Made by a program: the position numbers and the translations under genes. The notes under the pieces were generated by a model, which worked only from the letters and a program-made list of their open reading frames with translations, made no database searches and was not told the origin of the DNA. From CAVYXZ01 sp963772595 (GTDB lineage Bacteria > Chloroflexota > Anaerolineae > Aggregatilineales > Phototrophicaceae): DNA of 64,000 nt. Position 1 is the stretch's first letter, and each line of letters opens with the position of its first letter. Shown here piece by piece: positions 40,672 to 48,044 of the stretch. The stretch is taken from contig CAVYXZ010000014.1 of assembly GCA_963772595.1 (NCBI GenBank), positions 1 to 64,000 of the forward strand, read 5' to 3'.

Positions 40672-41169
40672 CTAGCGTTCCCAAGTGATGTAGTTGATTT
40701 CCAAGGTTATGCCGACATTGCCGATCCTGAGTTCGCCGACGCGGCCTTCGCTGGTCGAATAGCAGATCGCCGCGCTGGCCGGCAGGTTACCGACCGGGAT
40801 CGGCGTGCTGGCATAGTTGAGGTTGATGCAGTCGAAGATGGTGCCGCCGGCATTCTGGCGCACCGCCATGACCGTGCCGTTGATTGGCACCAGCGTGTTG
40901 CCGACGAGCTGGTAGCGGATATCCGCACCGGGCCCGTTCAGCGCGCCGCTGTCGAGGTCCATCATCGAGGCCGCGAGCAGGCGCTGGCTGCCTTGCTGAT
41001 GCACCGGCGGCGGGGGCGTGTTGATCGGCCGCGTTATTGTCAGCTGCGCCGAAGCACTCATCGGCGATACGGCGAGAGCGGTGACGGCCAAAGCGAACCC
41101 GCCCAGTGCGAGTTTGAGCCGCCGCGTGATTGCCTGGGAAGCTCCGCCCGGATTGCGTAATGTTGCCAT
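40672..41169 (-). CDS. Secreted protein, paralogue of the C-terminal domain of the next gene
   Basis: From ATG 41169, 165 residues. The N-terminus contains a Sec signal (LALGGFALAVTALAVSPMSA, cleaved after ASA). The mature part has a Pro-rich linker and a domain starting QGSQRLLAASMMDLDSGALN, with two cysteines (FDCINLNYAS and AAICYSTSEGR), ending LRIGNVGITLEINYITWER. The same pattern occurs in the RICIN-domain protein at 41381-42368. The domain is unrecognised. A disulfide between the two cysteines is plausible. Confidence 0.7.
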   Translation of the reverse strand: MATLRNPGGASQAITRRLKLALGGFALAVTALAVSPMSASAQLTITRPINTPPPPVHQQGSQRLLAASMMDLDSGALNGPGADIRYQLVGNTLVPINGTVMAVRQNAGGTIFDCINLNYASTPIPVGNLPASAAICYSTSEGRVGELRIGNVGITLEINYITWER

Positions 41170-41321
41170 TGCCTTGGACTCCGTGTGTCCGTTGCTGATC
41201 TTCTTGCCGAGACCAAGCGCAACTTCTGCCCCTATGGCTGAACCCGCAATGAACATCTGCGACGACGAACGGCGCGGCACAGCAATTCTGTCGTTTCGTG
41301 CTGTTCGACTTCAGAAGCCAA

Positions 41322-41346
41322 ACGGCCGGCGCTTCAGGCCGGCCGT
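41322..41346. terminator. Hairpin between the two secreted-protein genes
   Basis: ACGGCCGGC and GCCGGCCGT form a perfect 9-bp stem with a 7-base loop. It has T-rich sequence on the plus side (TTTCTTTTG) and GTTTGG on the minus side. It follows the stop of the leftward gene at 41381 and is likely its terminator. Confidence 0.6.
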
Positions 41347-41380
41347 TTTCTTTTGTTCACTGCGATTTTGCGACGGGGGC

Positions 41381-42368
41381 TTACGGTTCCCAGGTCGTGT
41401 AGCTGATGCCTAACGACACGCCGACATTGTTGATCTGCAACTCGCCGATGCGGCCCTCGCTGGTCCGATAGCAGACCGACCAGCCCGGCTGCAGATTGTC
41501 GATCGCTACCGGGTCGCTGCTGTATGTGAGGTTGATGCAGTGCCCGACATTGGGCCCGCCGGCGATGTCATTGACCCTGAGCATCGCGCCGTTGACCGGT
41601 ACGATCAGATGATTGAGCAACTGGTAGCGGATATCCGCACCGGGGCTGTTTGGCGTACCGTTGTCGAGGTCAAAGGTCGAGGCAGCGAGAATGCTCGTGC
41701 TGCCCTGCCTATGCACGACCGGTTCGGGCGCGGCCGGTGGCGCGACTTGAAATCCCAGCCGGCCCGATCTGCGGCGCAAGATTCGGATTGGCCACTAGGT
41801 TGAGCGTCGTCACCCGCCACTGCGCGTTCGCCTGGCTGCCGTCCGGGCTGGTGTACATCGGGTAGCCGTAATCGGGGTCCGGCAGGCCGACGGCATAACG
41901 TCCGGTCGCCACCTGCTGGATCGTGAAGACATCGGGAGCGATTTCGGTGAGCAGCCATCTCTGCGTGTCGTTGTTCTGCGCCGGCCGCAACACCATCCAA
42001 CGCCCGCCGCCGATCGTGTTTGGATCGACGTCATAATCGTAGGCGTCGACATAAAGACCGGTGACGACCTGTTGGATGGTGTAGACATTGTTGCCGAGCG
42101 GCGTCAGCCGCCAGTGCTGGGCATCGCCGCCCTGACCGTCACCGATCACCATGGCCGTGTTGACGGTTCCCACGCGAGTGTCGACGAAGCGTCCCGACGA
42201 GACCTGCTGAATCGTTACGATGCGCACCTGCGCCGAGGCACTGCCGGTGCCGGCCAAGGTGACGAAGAACATGGCAATCAGCCCGCCCAGTATCAGCCAT
42301 GGCTTGCTGGCACGACGGGATCTGTTTGAGCGGGTGGCAGAACCAGCCGCCAATAGAGCTTGATCCAT
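41381..42368 (-). CDS. Secreted RICIN-type lectin protein with a C-terminal novel domain, one frame break
   Basis: Starts MDQALLAAGSATRSNRSRRA with a signal or anchor (LILGGLIAMFFVTLAGTGSA). Then three beta-trefoil-type repeats, each with an I-Q-Q-V core: VTIQQVSSGRFVDTR, YTIQQVVTGLYVDAY and FTIQQVATGRYAVGL, each followed by a Q-(R/H)-W motif. This is a ricin B-type carbohydrate-binding domain. After an indel near 41755 a second domain follows (QGSTSILAASTFDLDNGTPN ... NNVGVSLGISYTTWEP), homologous to the mature part of the neighbouring secreted protein. Probably an envelope or extracellular glycan-binding protein. About 328 codons. Confidence 0.8.
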
Positions 42369-42477
42369 TGCCTAAACTCCAAGAGGTCGCTGACCTCGCG
42401 ATTAGCCCCGGTTACCGTTTCCCACGGCCGGGCTGAACCACCGATGAACGTTGAAGTTGCAGACTTAAGCTATTTCG

Positions 42478-42507
42478 CCGCTTGCCGGCCGGTGGACCGG
42501 CAGGCGG
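42478..42507. terminator. Hairpin after the 2OG-Fe(II) oxygenase gene
   Basis: CCGCTTGCCGG and CCGGCAGGCGG pair over 11 bp with one G-U, 18 bases beyond the stop of the leftward oxygenase gene. It has no U-tract on the minus strand. Confidence 0.45.
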
Positions 42508-42524
42508 CGGATTTTCGTCGAACG

Positions 42525-43190
42525 CTAGCGGCGCTGCATCACCGGCGTCGCCCAGCCGGTGAGGATGTACTTCTCGTGCGTTTGGCTGATCTGGCTACGA
42601 TGCGGGTAACAGAAATTCGCCGGGAACATCAGCACCTTGCCCTTCTTGGCCTCGCAGACATAGTCGTGACCTTTGAACTCGGTGCCGCCACCGGGAACGT
42701 CATTGAGATAGAGCAGGAAGACGAGGTGGCGATTGACCGTCTCGCCGGTCGCGTCGCAATGCCAGGCGTGATAGCCGCCGCCCGGCTTGTAGTACTGGAA
42801 ATGCGGCAGCATGCGGAACTCGATCTCCTGCCGCCATGAAGCATGAACGTCCGTGTAGTAGCGGGGAATGAACTCGACGAATTGCTGCATCACCTCGTTG
42901 TAGCCGAAATCGGCCGGCGACGGGATTTCCGGATGCGAGGCCGGCAGGGACTCGACGGCGAGATCCTCGCTGTCCTTCACCTTCTTGATGATCTCGTAAT
43001 TACCGGTTCGTCCCGGGCCGGTGAAACCGAGCCGTCGCGCCGTTTCAAACAACGCAATAAGCCTGTCGCAGACGCTGATGTCTTTTACGAAGTATTCGCG
43101 CACGAAGCTCAGATGCATGTCCTCGACGATGTCATTGCGCTGTGCGTCGGCGGCGGCATCCTCTTTCGTGTCCAAAGCATTGACGTTCAT
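42525..43190 (-). CDS. 2-oxoglutarate/Fe(II) dioxygenase, prolyl-4-hydroxylase-like
   Basis: Intact from ATG 43190, 221 residues, with a GGAGGGA ribosome-binding site. The double-stranded beta-helix shows YHAWHCDATGETVNRHLVFL (H-x-D iron ligands), YLNDVPGGGTEF, GKVLMFPANFCYPHRSQ (distal His) and KYILTGWATP. The order HxD...GGGTEF...H matches the P4Hc (prolyl 4-hydroxylase alpha-subunit-like) family; the usual 2OG-binding Lys or Arg would be the K of HEKYILTGW. A collagen-like protein with many G-P-Q triplets is encoded divergently next to it, a likely substrate (inference). Confidence 0.85.
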   Translation of the reverse strand: MNVNALDTKEDAAADAQRNDIVEDMHLSFVREYFVKDISVCDRLIALFETARRLGFTGPGRTGNYEIIKKVKDSEDLAVESLPASHPEIPSPADFGYNEVMQQFVEFIPRYYTDVHASWRQEIEFRMLPHFQYYKPGGGYHAWHCDATGETVNRHLVFLLYLNDVPGGGTEFKGHDYVCEAKKGKVLMFPANFCYPHRSQISQTHEKYILTGWATPVMQRR

Positions 43191-43326
43191 TGGAACAACT
43201 CCCTCCACTTGGTGAAAGGATAGTCCAACGGCCGGCCGCTGCGCAATGACGAAGCCGGGGCGCCGATGGCTCCTAGGGTGGCCCAGGCCGGGGGCCGGAT
43301 AACCGCCGGCGGGAACCGCGGGCATG

Positions 43327-43348
43327 ACCTTATACCGGCGCGGTATTA
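43327..43348. promoter_or_regulatory. Imperfect palindrome between oxygenase and collagen-like genes
   Basis: TTATACCGGCGCGGTATTAA, within CTTATACC-GGCGC-GGTATTAAG, is an inverted repeat with one unpaired base in the shared divergent control region. It could be an operator. The binding factor is unknown. Confidence 0.35.
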
Positions 43349-43404
43349 AGCTTACCAAACATAGTTAAAATAACCAGCACGTTTACTAATCAATTCAACT
43401 TGCT

Positions 43405-43433
43405 TTGACATGTTCACAGAGCGGTTTAACACT
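43405..43433 (+). promoter_or_regulatory. Candidate promoter of the collagen-like gene
   Basis: TTGACA at 43405-43410 is a consensus -35. A weak -10 (TAACAC, 16-bp spacing) follows. The region is locally AT-rich in a GC-rich genome and 38 bases ahead of the ATG. Confidence 0.4.
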
Positions 43434-43470
43434 TCGTTAGGCGTTCTTGTCTGGGTAGGAGTAAGTTAGT

Positions 43471-43974
43471 ATGCGTTTGCGTCTTGGCCGCTTTGTTGCG
43501 GCGCTTGCAATATCGCTGGGGGTTTCTGCGGCCATATCCGGCCCAGCAAGCGCTCAATCCGTCACCATCGATCAAGCCATCATCGACAACGGCTATCTCA
43601 TCGTCACCGGCAATGTCGGTGTCGGCAATGTCGGCGTGTCGATGGATTTCAGCTTCCACACGACGTCGTCGGCGAGCGGGGCGTTCTCCTTCCAGCTCGT
43701 CTATCTGCCGTCGGACTGTATCGTGCGCATTCGCGCGCCGGGCGTCGAAGCCCGCGATGTCGTCATCGCCATGTGCGGCCCAGTCGGCCCGCAGGGTCCC
43801 AAGGGCGATCCGGGCGACGATGGCATTGACGGCCTTGATGGTCCGCAGGGGCCACAAGGCCCGCAAGGTCCGGCTGGTCCGCAAGGCCCGCAGGGCATTC
43901 AGGGTCTCCTCGGTCCGCAGGGACCGCAGGGTGAACCCGGCGACTGCAACTGCGAGTGCTTCATCGGCGACTAG
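43471..43974 (+). CDS. Secreted collagen-like protein
   Basis: Intact 167-residue protein with an AGGAG site ahead of the ATG. Signal peptide MRLRLGRFVAALAISLGVSA, cleaved after ASAQ. Residues 29-110 form an unknown globular domain with two Cys. Residues about 111-160 are collagen G-X-Y triplets (GPVGPQGPKGDPGDDGIDG..., then GPQ-rich repeats), followed by a Cys-rich end GDCNCECFIGD. The triplets often have Pro at X and Gln at Y, and a few have Pro at Y. The Cys cluster could cross-link trimers. Likely exported and trimeric; the adjacent oxygenase may hydroxylate it (inference). Confidence 0.9.
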   Translation: MRLRLGRFVAALAISLGVSAAISGPASAQSVTIDQAIIDNGYLIVTGNVGVGNVGVSMDFSFHTTSSASGAFSFQLVYLPSDCIVRIRAPGVEARDVVIAMCGPVGPQGPKGDPGDDGIDGLDGPQGPQGPQGPAGPQGPQGIQGLLGPQGPQGEPGDCNCECFIGD

Positions 43975-43982
43975 CGAATATG

Positions 43983-44004
43983 GGGACCCGCTTCGGCGGG
44001 TCCC
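43983..44004 (+). terminator. Rho-independent-type terminator of the collagen-like gene
   Basis: GGGACCCGC-TTCG-GCGGGTCCC is a perfect 9-bp stem with a stable TTCG loop, 9 bases after the TAG, followed by TTCCGTTTC. Confidence 0.8.
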
Positions 44005-44166
44005 TTCCGTTTCGGCGTTGCCTCGTCGCGCCGGCCTCTCCTGATAGATGTGGATTGACACCCGCGCGGTCGGCGTGATTGGCCTCTGCGGCGCCGACGG
44101 CCGATCGGCACAGGCGCGCCCCTGTCCGCCGCCGGACATGTGTCGCCAACATCAAGGAGCCCGATC

Positions 44167-44421
44167 GTGCTTGTTCCTCACAACGCCCTGGTCGCCGTCG
44201 CCGACGGTGCCAAGCTCACCCTGTTTCGCAATCGCGGCCGTGAGGGGCATCTCGAGCTGGAGCCGATCGAAGCGCCGGCGCTACATCCCCATGCGCCTTC
44301 CTCGGGCGGTCATCATCGCGCCAGCACCGCCAATCCCGATCACGGGCAGCAAGGTGAAGATGCCTTCGCAGCCGCCGTATCGGATTGGCTCGATCGCGAA
44401 GTTCGCGTGATGAACGTCTGA
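44167..44421 (+). CDS. Host-attachment (baeRF-like) protein, N-terminal part only
   Basis: From GTG 44167 with AAGGAG 7 bases ahead. The sequence LVPHNALVAVADGAKLTLFR, RNRGREGHLELE and AVSDWLDREV is the N-terminal region of the host attachment protein/baeRF release-factor-like family, usually about 140-150 residues. Only about 80 residues are present; the reading frame then runs into DNA of a different genome and stops at 44421. The true C-terminus is absent because of the junction at about 44,400-44,420. Such genes often lie near Usp and FtsH-like genes in low-oxygen regulons. Confidence 0.75.
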   Translation: MLVPHNALVAVADGAKLTLFRNRGREGHLELEPIEAPALHPHAPSSGGHHRASTANPDHGQQGEDAFAAAVSDWLDREVRVMNV

Positions 44422-45119
44422 GCGCCCACTGCGCGGTAGAAGGGTTCGGTGATAAATTCGGCGTCCTGCCCACCCGCGACACCGATTCGCTGGCCGTGAT
44501 GGTCTGGAACTTCGAAGACGGCATGGAGGGCGATGTCAACCTGCGCTGTCTTGATCTGACCATCGGCAGCATTCCCTTCAGCGGCGCTTACCGGCTGCTG
44601 CACTATCGCATTGATGCCCAGCACAGCAGCGCCTATGCCGCCTGGAAGTCGATGGGTAAGCCCGCCGAACCGACGCTGGACCAGATCAAGACGCTGCGGG
44701 CGCAGGAAGGCCTGGCCCTGTTTGAACCAGTCCGCGATGTCACGCTGGACGGAAGCTTCTCGATCACCCTGGATTTGCCGATGCACGCCGTCTCGCTGCT
44801 GCTGCTCGTGCCGCAGTCGAGTGAGCAGCCCACCCCGCCGCAGGGTCTGGAAGCTGCCGCCGAACAGGGTTTCAACGGCAATCCGCAGGTTTTTCTCAAA
44901 TGGCAGCCGAATGCTGAGCGTGACTTCCTGCATTACCGGCTGTTACGCCAGCTCGGCGATGGTGAGTTCGAGTCGATTGTAGACCACGTCGGGCAGCATA
45001 CGGCAGTCTATACCGATATGGATGTCTCTCCAGGTGAGACCTATGCCTACAAGGTGCAGGCGATCAATGCCTCCGGGCAGGTCAGCGCGCCGTCCAACAC
45101 ACTTCGGGTCACCTGCTAA
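44415..45119 (+). CDS. GH39 glycosidase C-terminal part with Fn3-like domain (5'-truncated)
   Basis: The frame opens at about the junction with DERLSAHCAVEGFG. It contains DSLAVMVWNFEDGM, YRIDAQHSSAYAAWKSMGKP and FSITLDLPMHAVSLLLLVP, which match the beta-sandwich domain of GH39 enzymes (beta-xylosidase and alpha-L-iduronidase; the D-A-Q-H-S-S-A-Y and LPMHAVSLL pattern is shared with both). A fibronectin-III-like domain follows (LKWQPNAERDFLHYRLLR, YAYKVQAINASGQ), as in alpha-L-iduronidase. The catalytic (beta/alpha)8 barrel is missing upstream of the junction. It stops at 45119. Confidence 0.75.
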   Translation, partial: RLSAHCAVEGFGDKFGVLPTRDTDSLAVMVWNFEDGMEGDVNLRCLDLTIGSIPFSGAYRLLHYRIDAQHSSAYAAWKSMGKPAEPTLDQIKTLRAQEGLALFEPVRDVTLDGSFSITLDLPMHAVSLLLLVPQSSEQPTPPQGLEAAAEQGFNGNPQVFLKWQPNAERDFLHYRLLRQLGDGEFESIVDHVGQHTAVYTDMDVSPGETYAYKVQAINASGQVSAPSNTLRVTC

Positions 45120-45169
45120 GTGGCAGTTGTGCGCATCAATACCCGTGACTACATAGAGGAGACAAGGAG

Positions 45170-46012
45170 ATGTCCCCCACGCGGCAACCCTGACCCACCC
45201 CCGGTAATACGGAGTGGTTTATCCATGATCGCTTCGGGATGTTTATTCACTGGGGGCTGTATGCGCTGCCCGCCCGCCACAAGTGGGTGCGCAACCGCGA
45301 AGAGATCCCGATTGAACAATATGGCGTTTATTTCAATCATTTCAATCCCAGCCGCTACGACCCGGACCTGTGGGCACAGCGCGCGCTGGATGCCGGGATG
45401 AAATACGTCGTGCTGACCTCCAAGCATCACGAAGGCTTCTGCCTGTGGGACAGCGCCCACACCGATTACAAAGTCACCAATACGCCCTATGGCAAGGACC
45501 TGATCGCGCCTTATGTCGAGGCTTTCCGCAGCCGGGGCCTGAAAGTGGGCTTCTACTATTCGCTGCTGGACTGGCACCACCCGGATTACATCATCGACCG
45601 GCGGCACGCGCTGCGCAATCACCTGGGACAGTGCCAATCTGCTGGCGCTCACCCGCGAACTTCAACCGGAGATCATCGTCAACAACTGCCTGGATCTCCC
45701 GGTCGGCCAGGGCGATTTCTACACGCTGGAACAGGTACAGCCGCGCGAGTGGTTCAAGGCGGACGGCGAGCCGGTCATCTGGGAGACCTGCCAGACCTTC
45801 AGCGGCTCCTGCGGCGGCAATCTGCTGATGAACGTCGGGCCGACGGCGATGGGCGAGTTCGATTACCGGGCGGTCGATGCGCTGAAGATCTATGGCGACT
45901 GGATGCGGGTCAACGGCAAATCGATCTATGGCTGCACCCAGAGCGAATACGCCGCGTCCCAAGACTGCCGCCTGACGCAGAACGCGGACAATGTCTACGT
46001 GACCGAATACAT
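45170..46012 (+). pseudogene. GH29 alpha-L-fucosidase, truncated and missing catalytic segment
   Basis: Starts MSPTRQP, then an in-frame TGA, then NTEWFIHDRFGMFIHWGLYA, KYVVLTSKHHEGFCLWDS and VGFYYSLLDWHHPDYIIDR, typical of GH29. After RHALRNH the sequence jumps to LLALTRELQPEIIVNNCLDL, skipping about 60 residues that normally contain the W-F-D-G nucleophile Asp. WETCQTFSGS is then joined directly to CGGNLLMNVGPTA, a further loss of about 25 residues. The C-terminus runs into an IS982 remnant at about 46014. As written it cannot be active. Confidence 0.8.
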
Positions 46013-46013
46013 A

Positions 46014-46250
46014 TTAGATCAGTTGCGAGATTGGGACCCGATCATTGACATTGCCAGTTGTGCGCGTGAAAGCCAGGAGTTCATCTTCATGATTAACAAT
46101 CGGATGCAGTTTGAAGCTGTATAACCAGCCCAACCTGGCTTTATCCTGTGCGGCCCAGCCTTTCGAAGACCCGCTGCCGTCTGATGTGGCGATTGTGGCA
46201 GACCGCTGGAGGCTACTGACCACAAAGGAGAGACCGATGCAGGTCCATAT
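46014..46250 (-). mobile_element. IS982-family transposase remnant
   Basis: The minus strand encodes CHNRHIRRQRVF, then, in another frame, ARLGWLYSFKLHPIVNHEDE, LLAFTRTTGNVNDR and VPISQL. These equal the central block of IS982 transposases (VCHNRRI...GWFFGFKLHLVIND...GNV.DRKPVP). It is about half as similar to the IS982 copy 700 bases away as that copy is to typical members, so it came from a different element. It abuts the truncated fucosidase. Confidence 0.75.
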
Positions 46251-46444
46251 CCAGCCGATTGAGGCTCCTATGCAAGAGGATCACGATGGTCATGACTTCG
46301 CTTGCTTGGTTCCCGTTGAGATATCGACCGCTGTCCTTGCCACAGGGATCACGAATCATCTCGGACATTGATAACATCAGGAATGACCTCCAGTGGGAAA
46401 AGTGAAGTTACCACAACTCACAGCTCAAAGAGGTCTTTTCAATT

Positions 46445-46655
46445 GTCCTGACACCTACACTGCAGACTGTATGATCGCTTGTTGAACATTTTAGACAGTT
46501 CCCAGACTGGTACCCAATGCATTCGCAATTGCCGGATAGCTCAAACCTTCTTCGACGAAGTTGTCGCACTTTAGCCCTTAAGGCAACTTTATCAGGGTCT
46601 TCTGGACTGGAAGGGCGCGTTTGTTCCGCTTGCGCCGAACCGTGAAATGTAGAGA
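46445..46655 (-). pseudogene. Serine recombinase (resolvase) C-terminal remnant
   Basis: Across two frames on the minus strand I read KRNKRALPVQ, DPDKVALRAKVRQL and EEGLSYPAIANALGTSLGTV. The last is the helix-turn-helix of the resolvase/invertase family (EEGLSY..IA..LG.S.GTV). The N-terminal catalytic domain with its Ser is not seen. A decayed fragment, too broken to form an open frame. Confidence 0.5.
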
Positions 46656-46724
46656 AAAATATCTAGGATACGGCGCGTATCCCCTTGGGGCTACAGGCAA
46701 TCGAAGAATAAAGAAATTAAGGAA

Positions 46725-46749
46725 ACACGGCTCAATTGGCCGTGTTTTT
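46725..46749 (+). terminator. Rho-independent terminator
   Basis: ACACGGC-TCAATTG-GCCGTGT followed by TTTT gives a 7-bp stem and U-tract. Confidence 0.7.
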
Positions 46750-46852
46750 GGTTGTTAGAGTTGTCTTAGCGGATCGATCGGGACCCAGAATCAATTTAAG
46801 TATTCGAGTCCCGGCAGGTCCATAAAACGCAAAAGAATTAACTAGTCAACGG

Positions 46853-46878
46853 AAAACGGCAAAATATGCCGTTTTTTT
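46853..46878 (+). terminator. Second Rho-independent terminator
   Basis: AAAACGGCA-AAATA-TGCCGTTTT with a run of T's gives a 9-bp stem and U-tract. No gene reading toward it was recognised; the stretch between 46655 and 46947 otherwise shows no gene. Confidence 0.7.
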
Positions 46879-46947
46879 GCGTCTTTAATTGATATTGGAT
46901 TTTAGATGAGGGCGAAATCAACTCTTAGGTTCGAATCCTATAAAACG

Positions 46948-47834
46948 TCAGGTTTGGATAAGCGACTCCAACAGGGGGTGCTGGTCGAGATGCAGAGAGG
47001 GTTTCTTGGGTTGACGGCAGTAGGCGATCAGGCCGCACACCAGGTTGACCATGAAACCCACCAGACTACGGTGTCGGGTATGCTCGATCTGCGAGATATT
47101 CTTCAATTGATCGTTGATGACCTCGAGGATGGCGCGTTTGCGCAGCAAGAATTTGTCGGACAAGGGCATCAAGCGGTTCTTCATATTGGATTTCAATCGG
47201 GTGATGAGTTGGAGTTCGTAGTCGTTGAGAAGTTGCTCAAACAAGGCTTGTGACAGATAGCCTTTGTCGCCAAACAGCTTGCCGAACAGGTCTTTGACCA
47301 ACCTGGGGACCGGTTTGCGGTCAACGACATTGCCCGCCGTGAGGCGACAGGCCAGCAGTTCACCGCGATCATTGATCACCAGATGCAGCTTGAAGCCGAA
47401 GAACCAGTCCACCGAATTGCGACCGCGAGCCGCCAGCCCATCAAAGACTCTGTGTTGGCTGATGCGCCGGTTGTGACAGACGGTGATCGGTGTGGAATTG
47501 ATGAAGGCAATCCCGGTACGGGTGCCGTAGCACGACTTCGGGTAGGCACAAAGCGGGATCAGCGCCGAGGGTAGCAGTTGTAGAAAACGACTGTAGCTGA
47601 CCAACTGCGGGAACTCGCCGCGCAAATAGCGCTCGACATAGCCCGTGTAGTACTCTTGAAGTCACGGAACCGCGCTTCATGGATATGCACCAGGATGGTC
47701 ATGATCTCACTCGGATACAACTGCCCGCCTCGGCGTCGCTGTCGCGCGCCACTTGCCAGCAATTCACGCTCCAATTGGGGAAGAAACTCCTGGCAGAAAT
47801 CATCGATGTCACAGAACAATTCGAGTACACTCAT
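46948..47834 (-). mobile_element. IS982-family insertion sequence transposase, one frame break
   Basis: N-terminal ELFCDIDDFCQEFLPQLERE is the conserved start of IS982 transposases. After a frame break near 47650 come YTGYVERYLRGEFPQLVSYS, VCHNRRISQHRVFDGLAARG, WFFGFKLHLVINDRGELLAC, GDKGYLSQALFEQLL and IEHTRHRSLVGFMVNLVCGL. About 295 codons, normal length. In the first catalytic position STPITVC is preceded by Asn (FINSTP) where Asp (FIDSTP) is expected, so it is probably inactive. Terminal inverted repeats could not be defined with confidence. Confidence 0.85.
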
Positions 47835-48044
47835 CCCGGGATGACTTTCGGTTGGGTTTGGTCGCCTTGAAGCTTACCGCGAAATCGGCTTCACAGATGT
47901 TTTGTTAACCACTGTACTGCGCATTGATCAAGCAAAATCATAGGGTTCTGGGCCAACGGCTAAGGATCATTTGTCGAATCGAGCCTCGATAGGAAGGACA
48001 GTTATTACTTGAACCGGGCCACAGAATTGTCGAACGCAAAACCG

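Noticed and set aside
43701..43898. Minus-strand frame rich in Gly-Pro-Cys triplets
   Set aside because: It is the antisense shadow of the collagen repeats; periodic GGC/CCG codons look collagen-like on both strands. There is no ribosome-binding site or signal peptide.
46785..46945. Two tRNA T-arm-like sequences (TATTCGAGTCCCGG and TTAGGTTCGAATCCTAT)
   Set aside because: No acceptor, D-arm or anticodon stems could be folded around either, so no tRNA gene or attachment site is claimed.
46900..47880. Terminal inverted repeats of the larger IS982 element
   Set aside because: Sequences outside 46948 and 47834 could not be aligned as convincing inverted repeats, so the element ends are left undefined.
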